NCBI GenBank assembly: GCA_010909165.1
Contig: VJWM01000135.1
Span: 1-64,000, forward strand
Reading direction: 5' to 3'
Origin: Anthoceros angustus
Lineage: Eukaryota > Streptophyta > Anthocerotopsida > Anthocerotales > Anthocerotaceae
Length of the DNA: 64,000 nt
The stretch's first letter is position 1; each line of letters opens with the position of its first letter. Below are positions 1 to 9,642 of this stretch, piece by piece. A program made the translations under genes and the position numbers. Below the pieces are notes generated by a model. The model was not told the DNA's origin. It made no database searches and was given only the letters and a program-made list of their open reading frames with translations.

Positions 1-640
1 TTTCCCACATTTGTTTCAAGCAAACTCGCAATAATAGGGTCGAAAATTGAAAACCCCGAGTGAAGATCGAGCTGTTGTAAATAGATTGATAAATGTATGC
101 CGATATCTTCATATATGGGATGAGGAAAACAAAGTGTTCCTCATTCTCAACATCCTGCATAACCCGCATATTCGGGTCTCCTTAGGTGGCTTTGGACGAG
201 CCATCTATCGCCTCAACCACGAGATGGTGGGACCCCACCAAGATGACCCATAATCATCCTAAGCTTGAAGGACACATGGGTGCGGAGATAGAGAGGAAGC
301 ATTGGTTTCCCGAGTTGGAGAGGATACGAAAAGTTGTTTGTAAGTTTCTAGCTTAGTAGGTAAGGGAGAGATAGGAGACCGTATACGACAAATAGGTAGT
401 CCGCAAATCAAGGCGGATGGACTTATTCGGAGGAGGGGAGAAGAAGAATTTTATTTATTCATAGAGGTGAGGTGTGAGGTGTGTGATGTAATCCAAACTT
501 CTCGGCCCAAGTAGTGAGAATTTCCAAGCATGCGCTAAAGATCTTGGCCTCTGAATAATAGCAATATATACCAAGGAGAGGAGGCTAACTTTCGGAGGAC
601 TGGAATGCAAGAAGGAGGTATGAGGGAGTGGAGGTGGGGT
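1..640. other. Non-coding, repeat-derived start of window
   Basis: No gene is supported here. Several short stretches recur further in: the string around 510-545 (ending in a run that includes gcatgcgctaaagatcttgg) recurs near 1670-1700, and a segment near 558-585 recurs near 1228-1252. It therefore appears to belong to the same shuffled LINE-derived mosaic as the following 3.5 kb. Confidence 0.6.
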
Positions 641-688
641 GATTAGAATGGGCTTCTTCTAAAGAGTAAAGGCGGTATAGGAAGTTGG

Positions 689-1378
689 TTAGGCGAAATA
701 GACCTCAAGTTCAAGCGGAAAGTGGCAAACTCGCAAGAAAGATGGCAAGGGGGACTTCTTACATGCAATGTCAAGAAAGGACGTTTGAATCTCCTCCACC
801 TTGCGCCAGTCATCGAGGGAGAGATAGGGTCCCCAAAACTCGGCTGCATACATAGCCGAAGGAACAACAACCGTGTTGAAGAGCCATTGCTGAGTGGGGA
901 TGTCCTTGATGTGCATCCTAGAGCACTGTCTCCGAACCCCACAAGCAGATGCCACACCCTTGACAATGCGAGCAGAGGCAGAGAGCTTCCATCGGAGTGT
1001 TGGGCCATAGAGAGTGCCTCCAAGGTAGACATAAGATCGAACAACCTCCACAGGTTCACCATTATAGAAGAACTTCAAATTGTCGACAGATCCCGGTTGA
1101 AAAACATGACCTTGGTCTTCTTCAAGTTCACTTCCAAATCTCTTGCCGAGAAGCGAGACAATGTGTCTAGTTCTTGGAGGCCCTCGGAGAATGGGACAAA
1201 AGAGCAATGTCATCTCGTGACAGAGAATAGCAATATATACCAAGGAGAGGAGGGGAGATAGGGTCCCCAAAACTCGCAATCCAAGACTCAGCTCATCAAT
1301 GAATAAGCCAAATAAGTTGGGAGAAGATGGATCTCCAGACTCCCAAATTGCAAAGCAAATCCAAAAGGTCAAAAGCAA
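689..1378 (-). pseudogene. LINE reverse transcriptase, C-terminal part (degenerate)
   Basis: The minus-strand frame reads like the second half of a non-LTR retrotransposon reverse transcriptase. A GDPSSPNLFGLFIDEL block matches the segment that precedes the catalytic YADD/FADD box in LINE enzymes. A damaged hydrophobic block ending in LLF stands where FADDL is expected. A post-RT region follows, with VRSYVYLGGTLY and a WLFNTVVVPSAMYAAEFWG stretch typical of the thumb region. The catalytic aspartate pair is not readable, so this copy is inactive. It lies downstream (minus sense) of the RT core at 1430-1684, in the expected LINE order. Family assignment is by motif only. Confidence 0.7.
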
Positions 1379-1429
1379 GAAGGAGGTATGAGGGAGTGCG
1401 GATCTTGGCCTTCACCTTTTCATAGAGAA

Positions 1430-1684
1430 CTATGGCATGTAAAAGATGAGCAGGCAACCCCAACCTATGAAGCCGGGCAAAGAGCTTCTCGCGGAGATAG
1501 AGTCGAAAGCTCTCTTGAAATCAACAAAACAGACATAAACATGTCGATCGTCCTTCCACCTGCTCTTGGCCTCCTGAATAATAGCAATGAGAGTGAAAAG
1601 ATTATCCTGAGTATTCCGCTGACGAAACCCTGGCCTGCTCGATCCAACATTCTCGCCCAAGAAGTAGTGAGAATTTCCAAGCAT
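1430..1684 (-). pseudogene. LINE reverse transcriptase core fragment
   Basis: The frame encodes RPGFRQRNTQDNLFTL followed by HVYVCFVDFKRAFDSI. This is the hallmark of LINE reverse transcriptases: the QxGFR box, then the VDFKKAFDxV box carrying the first catalytic aspartate. One residue of the usual GFRxxxSTQD string is missing. The frame ends abruptly after the FDSI box, and an overlapping frame (1465-1719) carries the same region shifted, so indels have broken it. It sits between the C-terminal RT piece and the endonuclease piece, all on the minus strand. Confidence 0.75.
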
Positions 1685-2217
1685 GCGCTAAAGATCTTGG
1701 CGAAGATGGACTCAACCATGATATACCAGTTGGGAGAAGATGGATCACTGTCTTGAAGATGGAATGGATGTCATTCCAACACCATGCCTCAGAAAACCAT
1801 GGACTAAAGCCTCATTGAACAAAGCGGCTAAGGGAGGGCAAGAAAGAAAGGAAGCCTCCAATAAGATTGTTCGATGAGAGAAAAGTTCTCCGTGGATATC
1901 TGCAGGTCGAGGCTCTCCCGATCCGAGTTTGTTGAGGGTGATAAAAGTGGAGGGTGGGGCGGAAATGCCTTGAATAAAGGGTGATACAAGTGGAGGGTGA
2001 TACAAGTGGAGGGTGATAAAAGTGGACTCTAGAAGAAGAGAGTTTGCACATACTTGATAAGCTCGGAGAGGCCTCCAATAAGATTGTTCGATGAGAGTGA
2101 AACTCCTTCCAAAAGGTCAAAAGCAAGACGATGGTTGAGGGAAGCAAGAGCTTCTCCGAGAAGCCTCAAGAGGCGATCACGTTGGGAGGAAAAGAAAGCA
2201 GACTTTTGATAAGAGCC

Positions 2218-3350
2218 TTATAAGGCTTGACAATTGCCTTGTACAATGGGAATGATGAGACTTGGATGGGACATTGAGAGCACGGAGGCACTTATGAGTA
2301 TGAAAGCGAGACGCTTGCATTCATCATCAAACCAAGGGTGGCGAGGAGCGTGTTGGAGAGCTTGACAGATGACAAGGTTTAGGGGAAAGATTTTATGTGC
2401 AGAAGATAGCATGGCAGAAGTGAAAGCAGTGGCTTGTTGGGAGAAGGGAAGGCCAGGAGGAATGGCAGCCAAGGACTTTTTTAGAAGAGAGGAGTATTGG
2501 GAAGCAAGACGATGGTTGAGGGAAAAGTGGACTCTAGAAGACTTGTGGGATTGGAGCAAGGCATCAGGCTTGTCATAGGATATATGCCAAGAAATGAAGA
2601 CATGGTCAGACTCAAGAGGCTTGAAGTCAGAGACCTGCAATTGGTGAACCGAAGAAAGAAAGGAAGCCTCTCCAATGACGTAATCAAGGACAGCAGGAAG
2701 TTGACCTGAAGGGGCATAGTGGGTAAGCCTCTCGCTCCCAGGCCATTGAGGAAGACCATTGAAAATAAATAGGCTGTGCGACTCCACCAGGTTGAGAAGA
2801 GCCCTGCCAAAAACATTAACCTGGTGCGGATCATCAGACCGTCTCTGGAGGCCAACCTCAGCAAGATCAAGCGGGAATAACTTTTGTTGGTCATCCGGTG
2901 CATAGATGGGAGATTGCTCGGAGGATGTCCAAGCATTAAAGTCTCCCACCAACAAGATATCCCCAAGAGGCATAAAATGCATGAGATCTTCTGAAAGGTC
3001 TTGAAATGTCATATGAGGCTGGCCTTTGGCATGAGGAGAACCCTGAGGTGGAAAATAGCAGCATGCTATGAATAAATGACGATTAGATGGAAGAATCATT
3101 GAGACCGATCCACAAAACTCTCGCCAAAGAGTCCTCCTTACCGATGAATTGTGAGAGAGAAGATCGGAAAAAGCAAGCCACACCACCAGCTTTGGGTGTC
3201 TTGGAAGAAACATAATTCTGAATAAAGAGAAGGAAAGGAAATTGGGAAAAGTGGGAAGATTGCCCGGTGTTCGTGAGTTTCCGTGAGAAGATCAAGTCGT
3301 CACTGAAGGTGGAGCATACCACCGGTTGTGCCCATAAAGAACCATTGCAA
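2218..3350 (-). pseudogene. LINE apurinic-type endonuclease domain, frameshifted
   Basis: This region encodes an endonuclease/exonuclease/phosphatase domain of the kind that opens LINE ORF2. In the frame ending at 2218 I see LLVGDFNAWTSSEQ (the GDFN motif), LDYVIGE and FKPLESDHVFISW (the SDH motif). The N-terminal part (KAGGVACFFRSSLSQFIG) is in a different frame ending at 3083, so there is a frameshift near 3100. Downstream APRHPWFDDECK is a conserved linker found in LINE proteins; a second copy of it sits out of place near 3825-3850. In LINEs this domain nicks target DNA to prime reverse transcription. The copy is not intact. Confidence 0.8.
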
Positions 3351-3801
3351 TTCCGAAGCCATCCTAAGGATGGACCCGAGTGGGCCTTGCATGAGACCCT
3401 CATAAGTCCGAGCCCATCCGGATGCTTGTGGCATCCTTGATAAAACAAAGTGGTCCCCATGGAAAATGCGATTTTCCCGCCGAGCCTCCAGGCGGGGCAT
3501 GCATACTTGGTCTTGACCTGCAACTTGGTTAAATCATCTGCGATAAAAATATTTTGGCCGCGCAAATTAGTGCGGGCCCGCAAGACTTGGAGCCTATCCG
3601 ACAGAGTAAACGGATGAGGAAAAGTGGACTCTAGAAGACTTGTGGCATCCTTGATAAGCTCGGAGGATGTCCAAGCATTCGGAAGGATATTGAGGTAGTT
3701 GGAGCTTAGTGGCTAGGAACTCAGACACCACCTCCTGCCTTGAAGAAAGGAAGCCTCCAATAAGATTGTTCGATGAGAGAGAAGATCGATCCGCCTGAGA
3801 T

Positions 3802-4140
3802 TCAACAATAGTTGCATTCATCATCAAACCAAGGGTGGCGAGGAGCAGCAGTGATTGGGGCCTGAACCAAGCCATTGCCCAACTTTTCCACCTCCAGTTG
3901 CACGAATTGTTTGGTTGCAGAAATGTGGTCTGCCACTTCGAGCTTTGAGATAGACAATTTACCAGATAGGTCCTGCAATTCTCTTTGCACAAATTGTTTC
4001 AGGACCAAGCACTTGGCATCCATAGAAGTGGAGGCACGGTGCATGAGGTCCTCTCTGAATTGTGGCATCTCCTTGTTGAGCATATAATCTGCAGAAAGAT
4101 CCTGCTTGAAAGAATCCATGAAGCTTTCAAAGAGGAGAGA
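3802..4140 (-). pseudogene. Possible LINE ORF1-like coiled-coil fragment
   Basis: The minus-strand frame holds a charged, heptad-like stretch (ESFMDSFKQDLSADYMLNKE, then CLVLKQFVQRELQDLSGK and HISATKQFVQLEVEKLG) that predicts a coiled coil. Its position upstream of the endonuclease in minus sense fits an ORF1 RNA-binding chaperone or a gag-like protein. It is fused to a stray copy of the ORF2 linker APRHPWFDDEC and flanked by satellite-like repeats. I infer ORF1 from position and coiled-coil character only; no defining motif is visible. Confidence 0.4.
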
Positions 4141-6250
4141 AAGGGTGATACAAGTGGAGGGTGGGGCGGAAATGCCTTGAAGAAAGGGTGATACAAGTGG
4201 AGGGTGGGGCGGAAATGCCTTGAAGAAAGGGTGATACAAGTGGAGGGTGATTGGATTATGTAGGCAATTGCTTGTTGAGGGAAGCAATTTGGTGCCGATC
4301 GGACTAGATCCGCTTGAAAAGTTGCTTGGAAGGACTTGAATAAAGGGTGATACAAGTGGAGGGTGATTGAATTATGTAGGCAATTGCTTGTTGAGGGTGA
4401 TTGAATTTTGTCTTGAAAAAGTTGCTTGGAAGTATGAAACTTGGACTTCAGCTCATGTAACTCACTGGAAGCGGAAGATCTGATTGCAACTTTTTAATGT
4501 CTGCTTGGAAGGACTTGAATAGCCTCTCGATTTTATTTTTGCATCTCGTACCCAAGGACGATGGTTGAGGGTGATTGAATTATGTAGGCAATTGCTTGTT
4601 GAGGGTGATTGGATTATGTAGGCAATTGCTTGTTGAGGGTGATTGAATTATGTAGGCAATTGCTTGTTGAGGAAAAGTGGAGGGTGGGGCAGAAATGCCT
4701 TGAATAAAGAAAGGGTGATACAAGTGGAGGGTGATACAAGTGGAGGGTGATACAAGTGGAGGGTGATTGGATTATGTAGGCAATAAACGGGTGATTGGAT
4801 TATGTAGGCAATAAACGGGTGATTGGATTATGTAGGCAATAAACGGGTGATTGGATTATGTAGGCAATTGCTTGTTGAGGGTGATAAAAGTGGAGGGTGG
4901 GGCAGAAATGCCTTGAATTGAAATATGGTGCGGCCGTCGCAGCCCTCGCTACCAAGACATGTAACATAAAATTGCTCCTTCACAATGTATGTATGAGTGC
5001 ATGGACCAGCCCTCGAGCTTCCACTCCCGCATTCATACCCCTTCACAGTGCATGCACCAATGCATGCACGAGCCCAAAGAATTCACGAGCCCAAAGAATT
5101 CACGAGCCCAAAGAATTCACGAGCCCAAAGAAAGAAAGGGTGATAAAAGTGGAGGGCGCAGAAATGCCTTGAAGAAAGGGTGATACAAGTGGAGGGCGCA
5201 GAAATGCCTTGAATAAAGGGTGATAAAAGTGGAGGGGTGATACAAGTGGAGGCAGAAATGCCTTGAAGAAAGGGTGATACAAGTGGAGGGGTGATTGAAT
5301 TATGTAGGCAGAAATGCCTTGAAGAAAGGGTGATAAAAGTGGAGGGCGCAGAAATGCCTTGAATAAAGAAAGGGTGATACAAGTGGAGGGGTGATACAAG
5401 TGGAGGGCGGGCTGAGATCACTATCCTACGAGGAACCTCGCCGAGTTCACACCCCCATCAAAGCCTGGAGCTGGAACAGATATAAAGAAGCACTTGCAAC
5501 TAGTACTTGCAACTGTGAGGCGGAAATGCCTTGAATAAAGAAAGGGTGATAAAAGTGGAGGGGTGATAAAAGTGGAGGGCGCAGAAATGCCTTGAGCAAA
5601 TAGCCTTGAGCAAATGCCTTGAAGAAAGGGTGATACAAGTGGAGGGGTGATACAAGTGGAGGCAGAAATGCCTTGAAGAAAGGGTGATACAAGTGGAGGG
5701 GTGATTGGATTATGTAGGCAATTGCTTGTTGAGGAAAAGTGGAGGGGTGATTGGATTATGTAGGCAGCAAAAGGTACTTCAATTCTCTAGGATCAGCAAA
5801 TGGTGATTCAATTCTAGGAATGAGCCGGGTTTGGGTGCCATATAGTGTGATGTAGGAAGGGGGACATGAAATACTTTGAATAAAGGGTGATACAAGTGGA
5901 GGGCGCAGAAATGCCTTGAATAAAGGGTGATACAAGTGGAGGGCGCAGAAATGCCTTGAAGAAAGGGTGATACAAGTGGAGGGGTGATACAAGTGGAGGG
6001 GTGATTGGATTATGTAGGCAATAAATGGTGATTGGATTATGTAGGCAGCAAAAGGTACTTCAATTCTCTAGGATCAGCAAATGGTGATTCAATTCTCTAG
6101 GAATGAGCCGGGTTTGGGTGCCATATAGTGTGATGTAGGAAGGGGGACATGGATTTTATTCATAGAGGTGTGAGGTGTGTGACGCTTTGTTGAGGGTGAT
6201 AAAAGTGGAGGGGTGATACAAGTGGAGGGCGCAGAAATGCCTTGAAGAAA

Positions 6251-6362
6251 GGGTGCAGACCGGACTTCCCGGAGGTCACCCATCCCAAGATCGATCCGCC
6301 CAAGGGCGCTTAATCATGGAGTTCGATGGGATCCGGTGTAGTAGCCTGGTATGACCGCACCA
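6251..6362 (-). rRNA. 5S rRNA-derived pseudogene, copy 1
   Basis: Read on the minus strand, this matches the shape of plant 5S rRNA: the 5' end ggtgcggtcataccagg, then ccggatcccatc, a box-A-like taagcgcccttgggc, and the box-C region gatgggtgacctccgggaag. It is about 112 nt against a usual 119-120 nt, with small deletions, so it is probably a pseudogene or the head of a 5S-derived SINE. The DNA beyond its 5' end (6363-6480) is shared with copy 2. Confidence 0.75.
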
Positions 6363-6429
6363 CGTGTACCAAGGGTGTCCACGTGGACCAACACGTCGGC
6401 ATCCGCCTGGCCGGCAGCCGGCCCCGAGG

Positions 6430-6512
6430 GTCATTCTTTGTGACGGCGTGTGTGTGACGCTTTGTGGGGCCCGGGTCATTCTTTGTGACGGCGTGTGTGT
6501 GACGCTTTGTTG
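6430..6512. repeat. Tandem duplication of about 46 bp beside 5S copy 1
   Basis: The string gtcattctttgtgacggcgt plus gtgtgtgacgctttgt occurs twice in succession, separated by a short gggcccg spacer. A third, related copy follows 5S copy 2 near 7318-7355. It is part of the conserved flank upstream (minus sense) of both 5S-like segments. Confidence 0.75.
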
Positions 6513-7122
6513 AGGGTGATAAAAGTGGAGGGCGCAGAAATGCCTTGAAGAAAGGGTGATAAAAGTGGAGGTGGGGCAGAAATGCCTTGAATAAAGAAAG
6601 GGTGATACAAGTGGAGGGTGGGGCGGAAATGCCTTGAATAAAGAAAGGGTGATACAAGTGGAGAGTGGGGCGGGAAATGCCTTGAATAAAGGGTGATAAA
6701 AGTGGAGGGCAAGACATGAAATACTTTGAATAAAGGGTGATAAAAGTGGAGGGTGATTGGATTATGTAGGCAATAAATGGTGATTGAATTATGTAGGCAG
6801 CAAAAGGTACTTCAATTCTCTAGGATCAGCAAATGGTGATTCAATTCTCTAGGAATGAGCTGGGTTTGGGTGCCATATAGTGTGATGTAGGGAGGAAGTA
6901 GGAGTTGGGTTTGGGTTTCATTTTATTTTATTTTATTCATAGAGGTGTGAGGTGTGTGATGTAGGAAGGGGGGACATGGATTTTATTCATAGAGGTGTGA
7001 GGTGTGTGATGTGGGAAGGGGGGACATGGATGTTATTTATAGAGGTGTGAGGTGTGTGATGTAGGCAGGACATGGGAGTTGGGTTTTGTTTTATTCATGA
7101 AGATTTCAAAGAGGAGAGAAAA

Positions 7123-7240
7123 GGGTGCAGCACCGGGACTTCCCGGGAGGTCACCCATCCCATTACTAATCCGCCCCAAGGGCGTTTAACTGCGGAGTTC
7201 TGATGGGATCCGGTGTAGTAGCCCTAGTATGACCGCACCA
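7123..7240 (-). rRNA. 5S rRNA-like sequence, copy 2
   Basis: This is the better-preserved 5S-like copy, about 118 nt on the minus strand. It has ggtgcggtcatac at the 5' end, ccggatcccatcagaactcc, a box A of form gttaaacgcccttgg, and a box C of form gggatgggtgacctcccggg. The internal RNA polymerase III control region is largely kept, so transcription is conceivable. It is embedded in the repeat mosaic rather than in a regular 5S array, and its flank (accacgt...gtccacgtggaccaacacgt) matches that of copy 1. A dispersed 5S gene, a pseudogene or a SINE3-type element are all possible. Confidence 0.75.
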
Positions 7241-7594
7241 CGTATACTAGGGTGTCCACGTGGACCAACACGTGCTGGCATCCGCCTTGGCCGCCGCCAG
7301 CCCGGGCCCCCGAGGGGTCAATCTTTGTGACGGCGTGTGTGTGTGACGTTTTGTTGAGGGTGATAAAAAGTGGAGGGTCATTCTTTGTGACGCTTTTGGT
7401 TTTAGAAGTTGACCAATCCACTTTTGTAGGGTGCTGAGAGGAGATAGCAGATAGCACTCAGTTTTGATCGGGTCAATTACGCTTTTCGTCTTAGAAGGTC
7501 AGAATCCACTCTTCTGGTTTTAGAAGGTGGAATTTGGATCAATGCCAGTAGCATGCACTATGTACAACAACTCCTCCAAACCCGGTGAGGAAAC

Positions 7595-8417
7595 TTAAGC
7601 ACTAAAGCCTGTTGTAAGAGGTGCCCATAATGATTCCCTACGACCACCGATCATGTCGATCGAACATGCTTCTGCCGCAGCTTCTGCCACCTTCTTGGGA
7701 CCGAACCCAGAGTTGCACATGTTTGTGAAGGATCGCATGTGCTTCATGCCATCTTGGGTCACGAGCCACACTCACTCGTAAGCCCGCACTGCATTCATGC
7801 ATCCAGACATCCGATTAACCTCAAATCTTTGTGAAAGAGAAAACGAAACATTACGAAGACCAGCTCCCACCACTTACCACGGCCTTGAGGCACTGCCAGC
7901 CGTCGACAAGAGGCAAGGCCGGCTTCCGTAATGCTGCCAACATTTCAGGCCCCCACTCAAACCCGAAGACCAGCTTCCCCATCAAGTTGACACTGGAGTC
8001 GATGTGTGCACGCTGAGACATTATTCTTGCTATGTCCTGAGCAGCTTTCACTTTGTTCGTCGACCCTTCTGGTGAATGCTTGTACTGGAAAATCAATCGC
8101 AAAGGGGACAAGGAAGAGAAGGATCGATGTCAGACATGCAAAAACCAATTACCCTCTTCTCTTCCAAAGTTCACAGCAAATCCACATGAAGAGTAATGAT
8201 GCTTGTACCTTGTGCCAATAGTGCAGCAAATGAGCATGACGTTGATTCACGTGACTCCCACAGTACATTGTTCCCTAAATGCCCATGTCCAACAAGGTAG
8301 GCCTGCTGACGTTCGCATTCAGAGGGTCATAGCTTAAGAAGAGCGATAATTTGTCGCGTATTGCATCACATGTGAGCCAGATCTGTAATTGTTGTCATTC
8401 GAGGTCCTCTTCTTCAC
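7595..8417 (-). pseudogene. Legumain / vacuolar processing enzyme, 3' exons (decayed)
   Basis: Three minus-strand exons match the C-terminal half of plant VPE (peptidase C13). Exon 8209-8417 gives VKKRTSNDNNYRSGSHVMQY and, after a frame change, VNQRHAHLLHYWHK. Exon 7878-8084 gives YKHSPEGS, then SSVNLMGKLVFGFEWGPEML and LPLVDGWQCLKAV. Exon 7595-7788 gives QDGMKHMRSFTNMCNSGFG and ends WAPLTTGFSA. Introns of 124 and 89 bp have GT-AG ends. VPEs are vacuolar cysteine proteases that cleave after Asn/Asp. This copy has a stop and frameshift after the MQY block, another in-frame stop before GTMY, and broken frame at the start of the last exon. The catalytic His/Cys exons are not recognisable upstream. 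It is probably a pseudogene. Confidence 0.85.
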
Positions 8418-9642
8418 CTGTCAAAGAAGAGGAACTCCAACAAGGAGATGAGCACAAATGAGTCTTGCAATTGAAGGAACAGTATCGTGTCTCTCAGAAC
8501 TAACAAGAGGACGCCGATGCGAAGCTCGCACTCAACGTGGTCTTGATCTACATGAGGCGTGAATCCACATGGTCTCTCATGAACGTGGTTTTAGGCCCGG
8601 TCTCCGTGATCCGCACCGGCAGCGGATTAGGCGTCTTGTCGCATCTGCACCGCTTTCTTTTTAGATCGGTTCACCCGCGATGAGAAGTGCATAGCTTTGA
8701 AAACCTGATTTGAAACCTAGACTTCAAACCAACGGGTTTGGAATCCTTTCATCCCGGGTATGGAAAGCCGGGTATGGAAATGCAAGTACAGAGAACGGGT
8801 GCAAAAAGCCGAGTATGCGACGGGAACCACAAACTGATGTTGCCGCTATGTCGTGTATGTCGATATGAAGCCACGGTACATCGGGCTGCGCGGTACATCG
8901 GGTTGCGCGTCCGCACGGGTCTGCTGACCGTATTTGCCTTAATGGCCATAGGGTATCGATGGGAAAGCCAATTCTCTAGGATCATCAAATGATGATTCAA
9001 TTATCTAGGAATGAGTGTGCCATATAGTGTGTGATGTAGGAAGGGAAATAGGAATTGGGTTTGGGTGCCATATAGTTCGTTCCGCCCGTGACATTTAATT
9101 CCTTACTGGAATAAAATGTTAAAGAACAGCTTTTTCTTCTTCTCTCGATGTACAAGAATCATTGAATGGCTTGCCAGTTGGCTGTTGGCTGGAAGGCTTG
9201 ATGCTGAACGTCGGGTACGCTGTCACATTGCACAGTTGCGGAGCATGGCTAGCTGGCTGTTCTCGATTCGGACTTGGCACCGACAAACCCGTGGAAGTGC
9301 ACGGGATCCCGTGCCCACGTCTGAAAAGCAAAGATTGCTCTCTCATCTTGGGGCTTGAGTCTGAGGGGCCTGCCGTTATATGCTGCTATAGCGCGAGAAG
9401 CGGGACGAGGGCCTGGACCACGGTGGAGATCGGTCTGAGGGGCCGGAGGCTATCGGATCATTTTACGCTCCCGCGTCGGATCGGATGAACCGGCAGGCAG
9501 GATGGGAAGGAGCTCCAGGTGGGTCAGTGCGGGAGTGATATTGCAAGGAGGCCTGCATTGCCTTGTAGTCTGAGTCGTTTCCCCTGCAGACGTTTTGTAG
9601 CTGTCAGGACGGAGGGCTGAGAGAATCCAGCAGCAGCCCAGG
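8418..9642. other. No gene; repeat fragment and probable 5' region of next gene
   Basis: No convincing coding exon is seen. Further upstream VPE exons were looked for on the minus strand and not found. The stretch 8965-9085 repeats the module seen near 6810-6900 (tctaggatcatcaaatgatg, then gtgccatatagt). The last few hundred bases before 9643 probably contain the promoter and 5' UTR of the MYND gene. Confidence 0.55.

Larger units (their letters stand above)
3990..7120. repeat. Mosaic array of short reused repeat modules
   Basis: More than 30 copies of a module built on gggtgata(c/a)aagtggaggg are present, usually joined to gcagaaatgccttgaa(g/t)aaag. A second module (ggtgattggattatgtaggcaa plus ttgcttgttgagg) is interleaved, and a third (around 5765-5870, 6050-6140 and 6800-6890) carries ctctaggatcagcaaatggtg. 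The modules are not in strict tandem order. They are re-assorted, with junctions often at the shared string gggtgat. Minus-strand open frames here (CITL/FITL/HPFFKAF repeats) are translations of the repeat, not genes. Similar modules already occur near 1930-2030. Confidence 0.85.

Noticed and set aside
4143-6717. Minus-strand open frames rich in HPFFKAF / STCITL / GISAP repeats
   Set aside because: They are translations of the short DNA modules, occur in several frames at once and have no independent coding signal.
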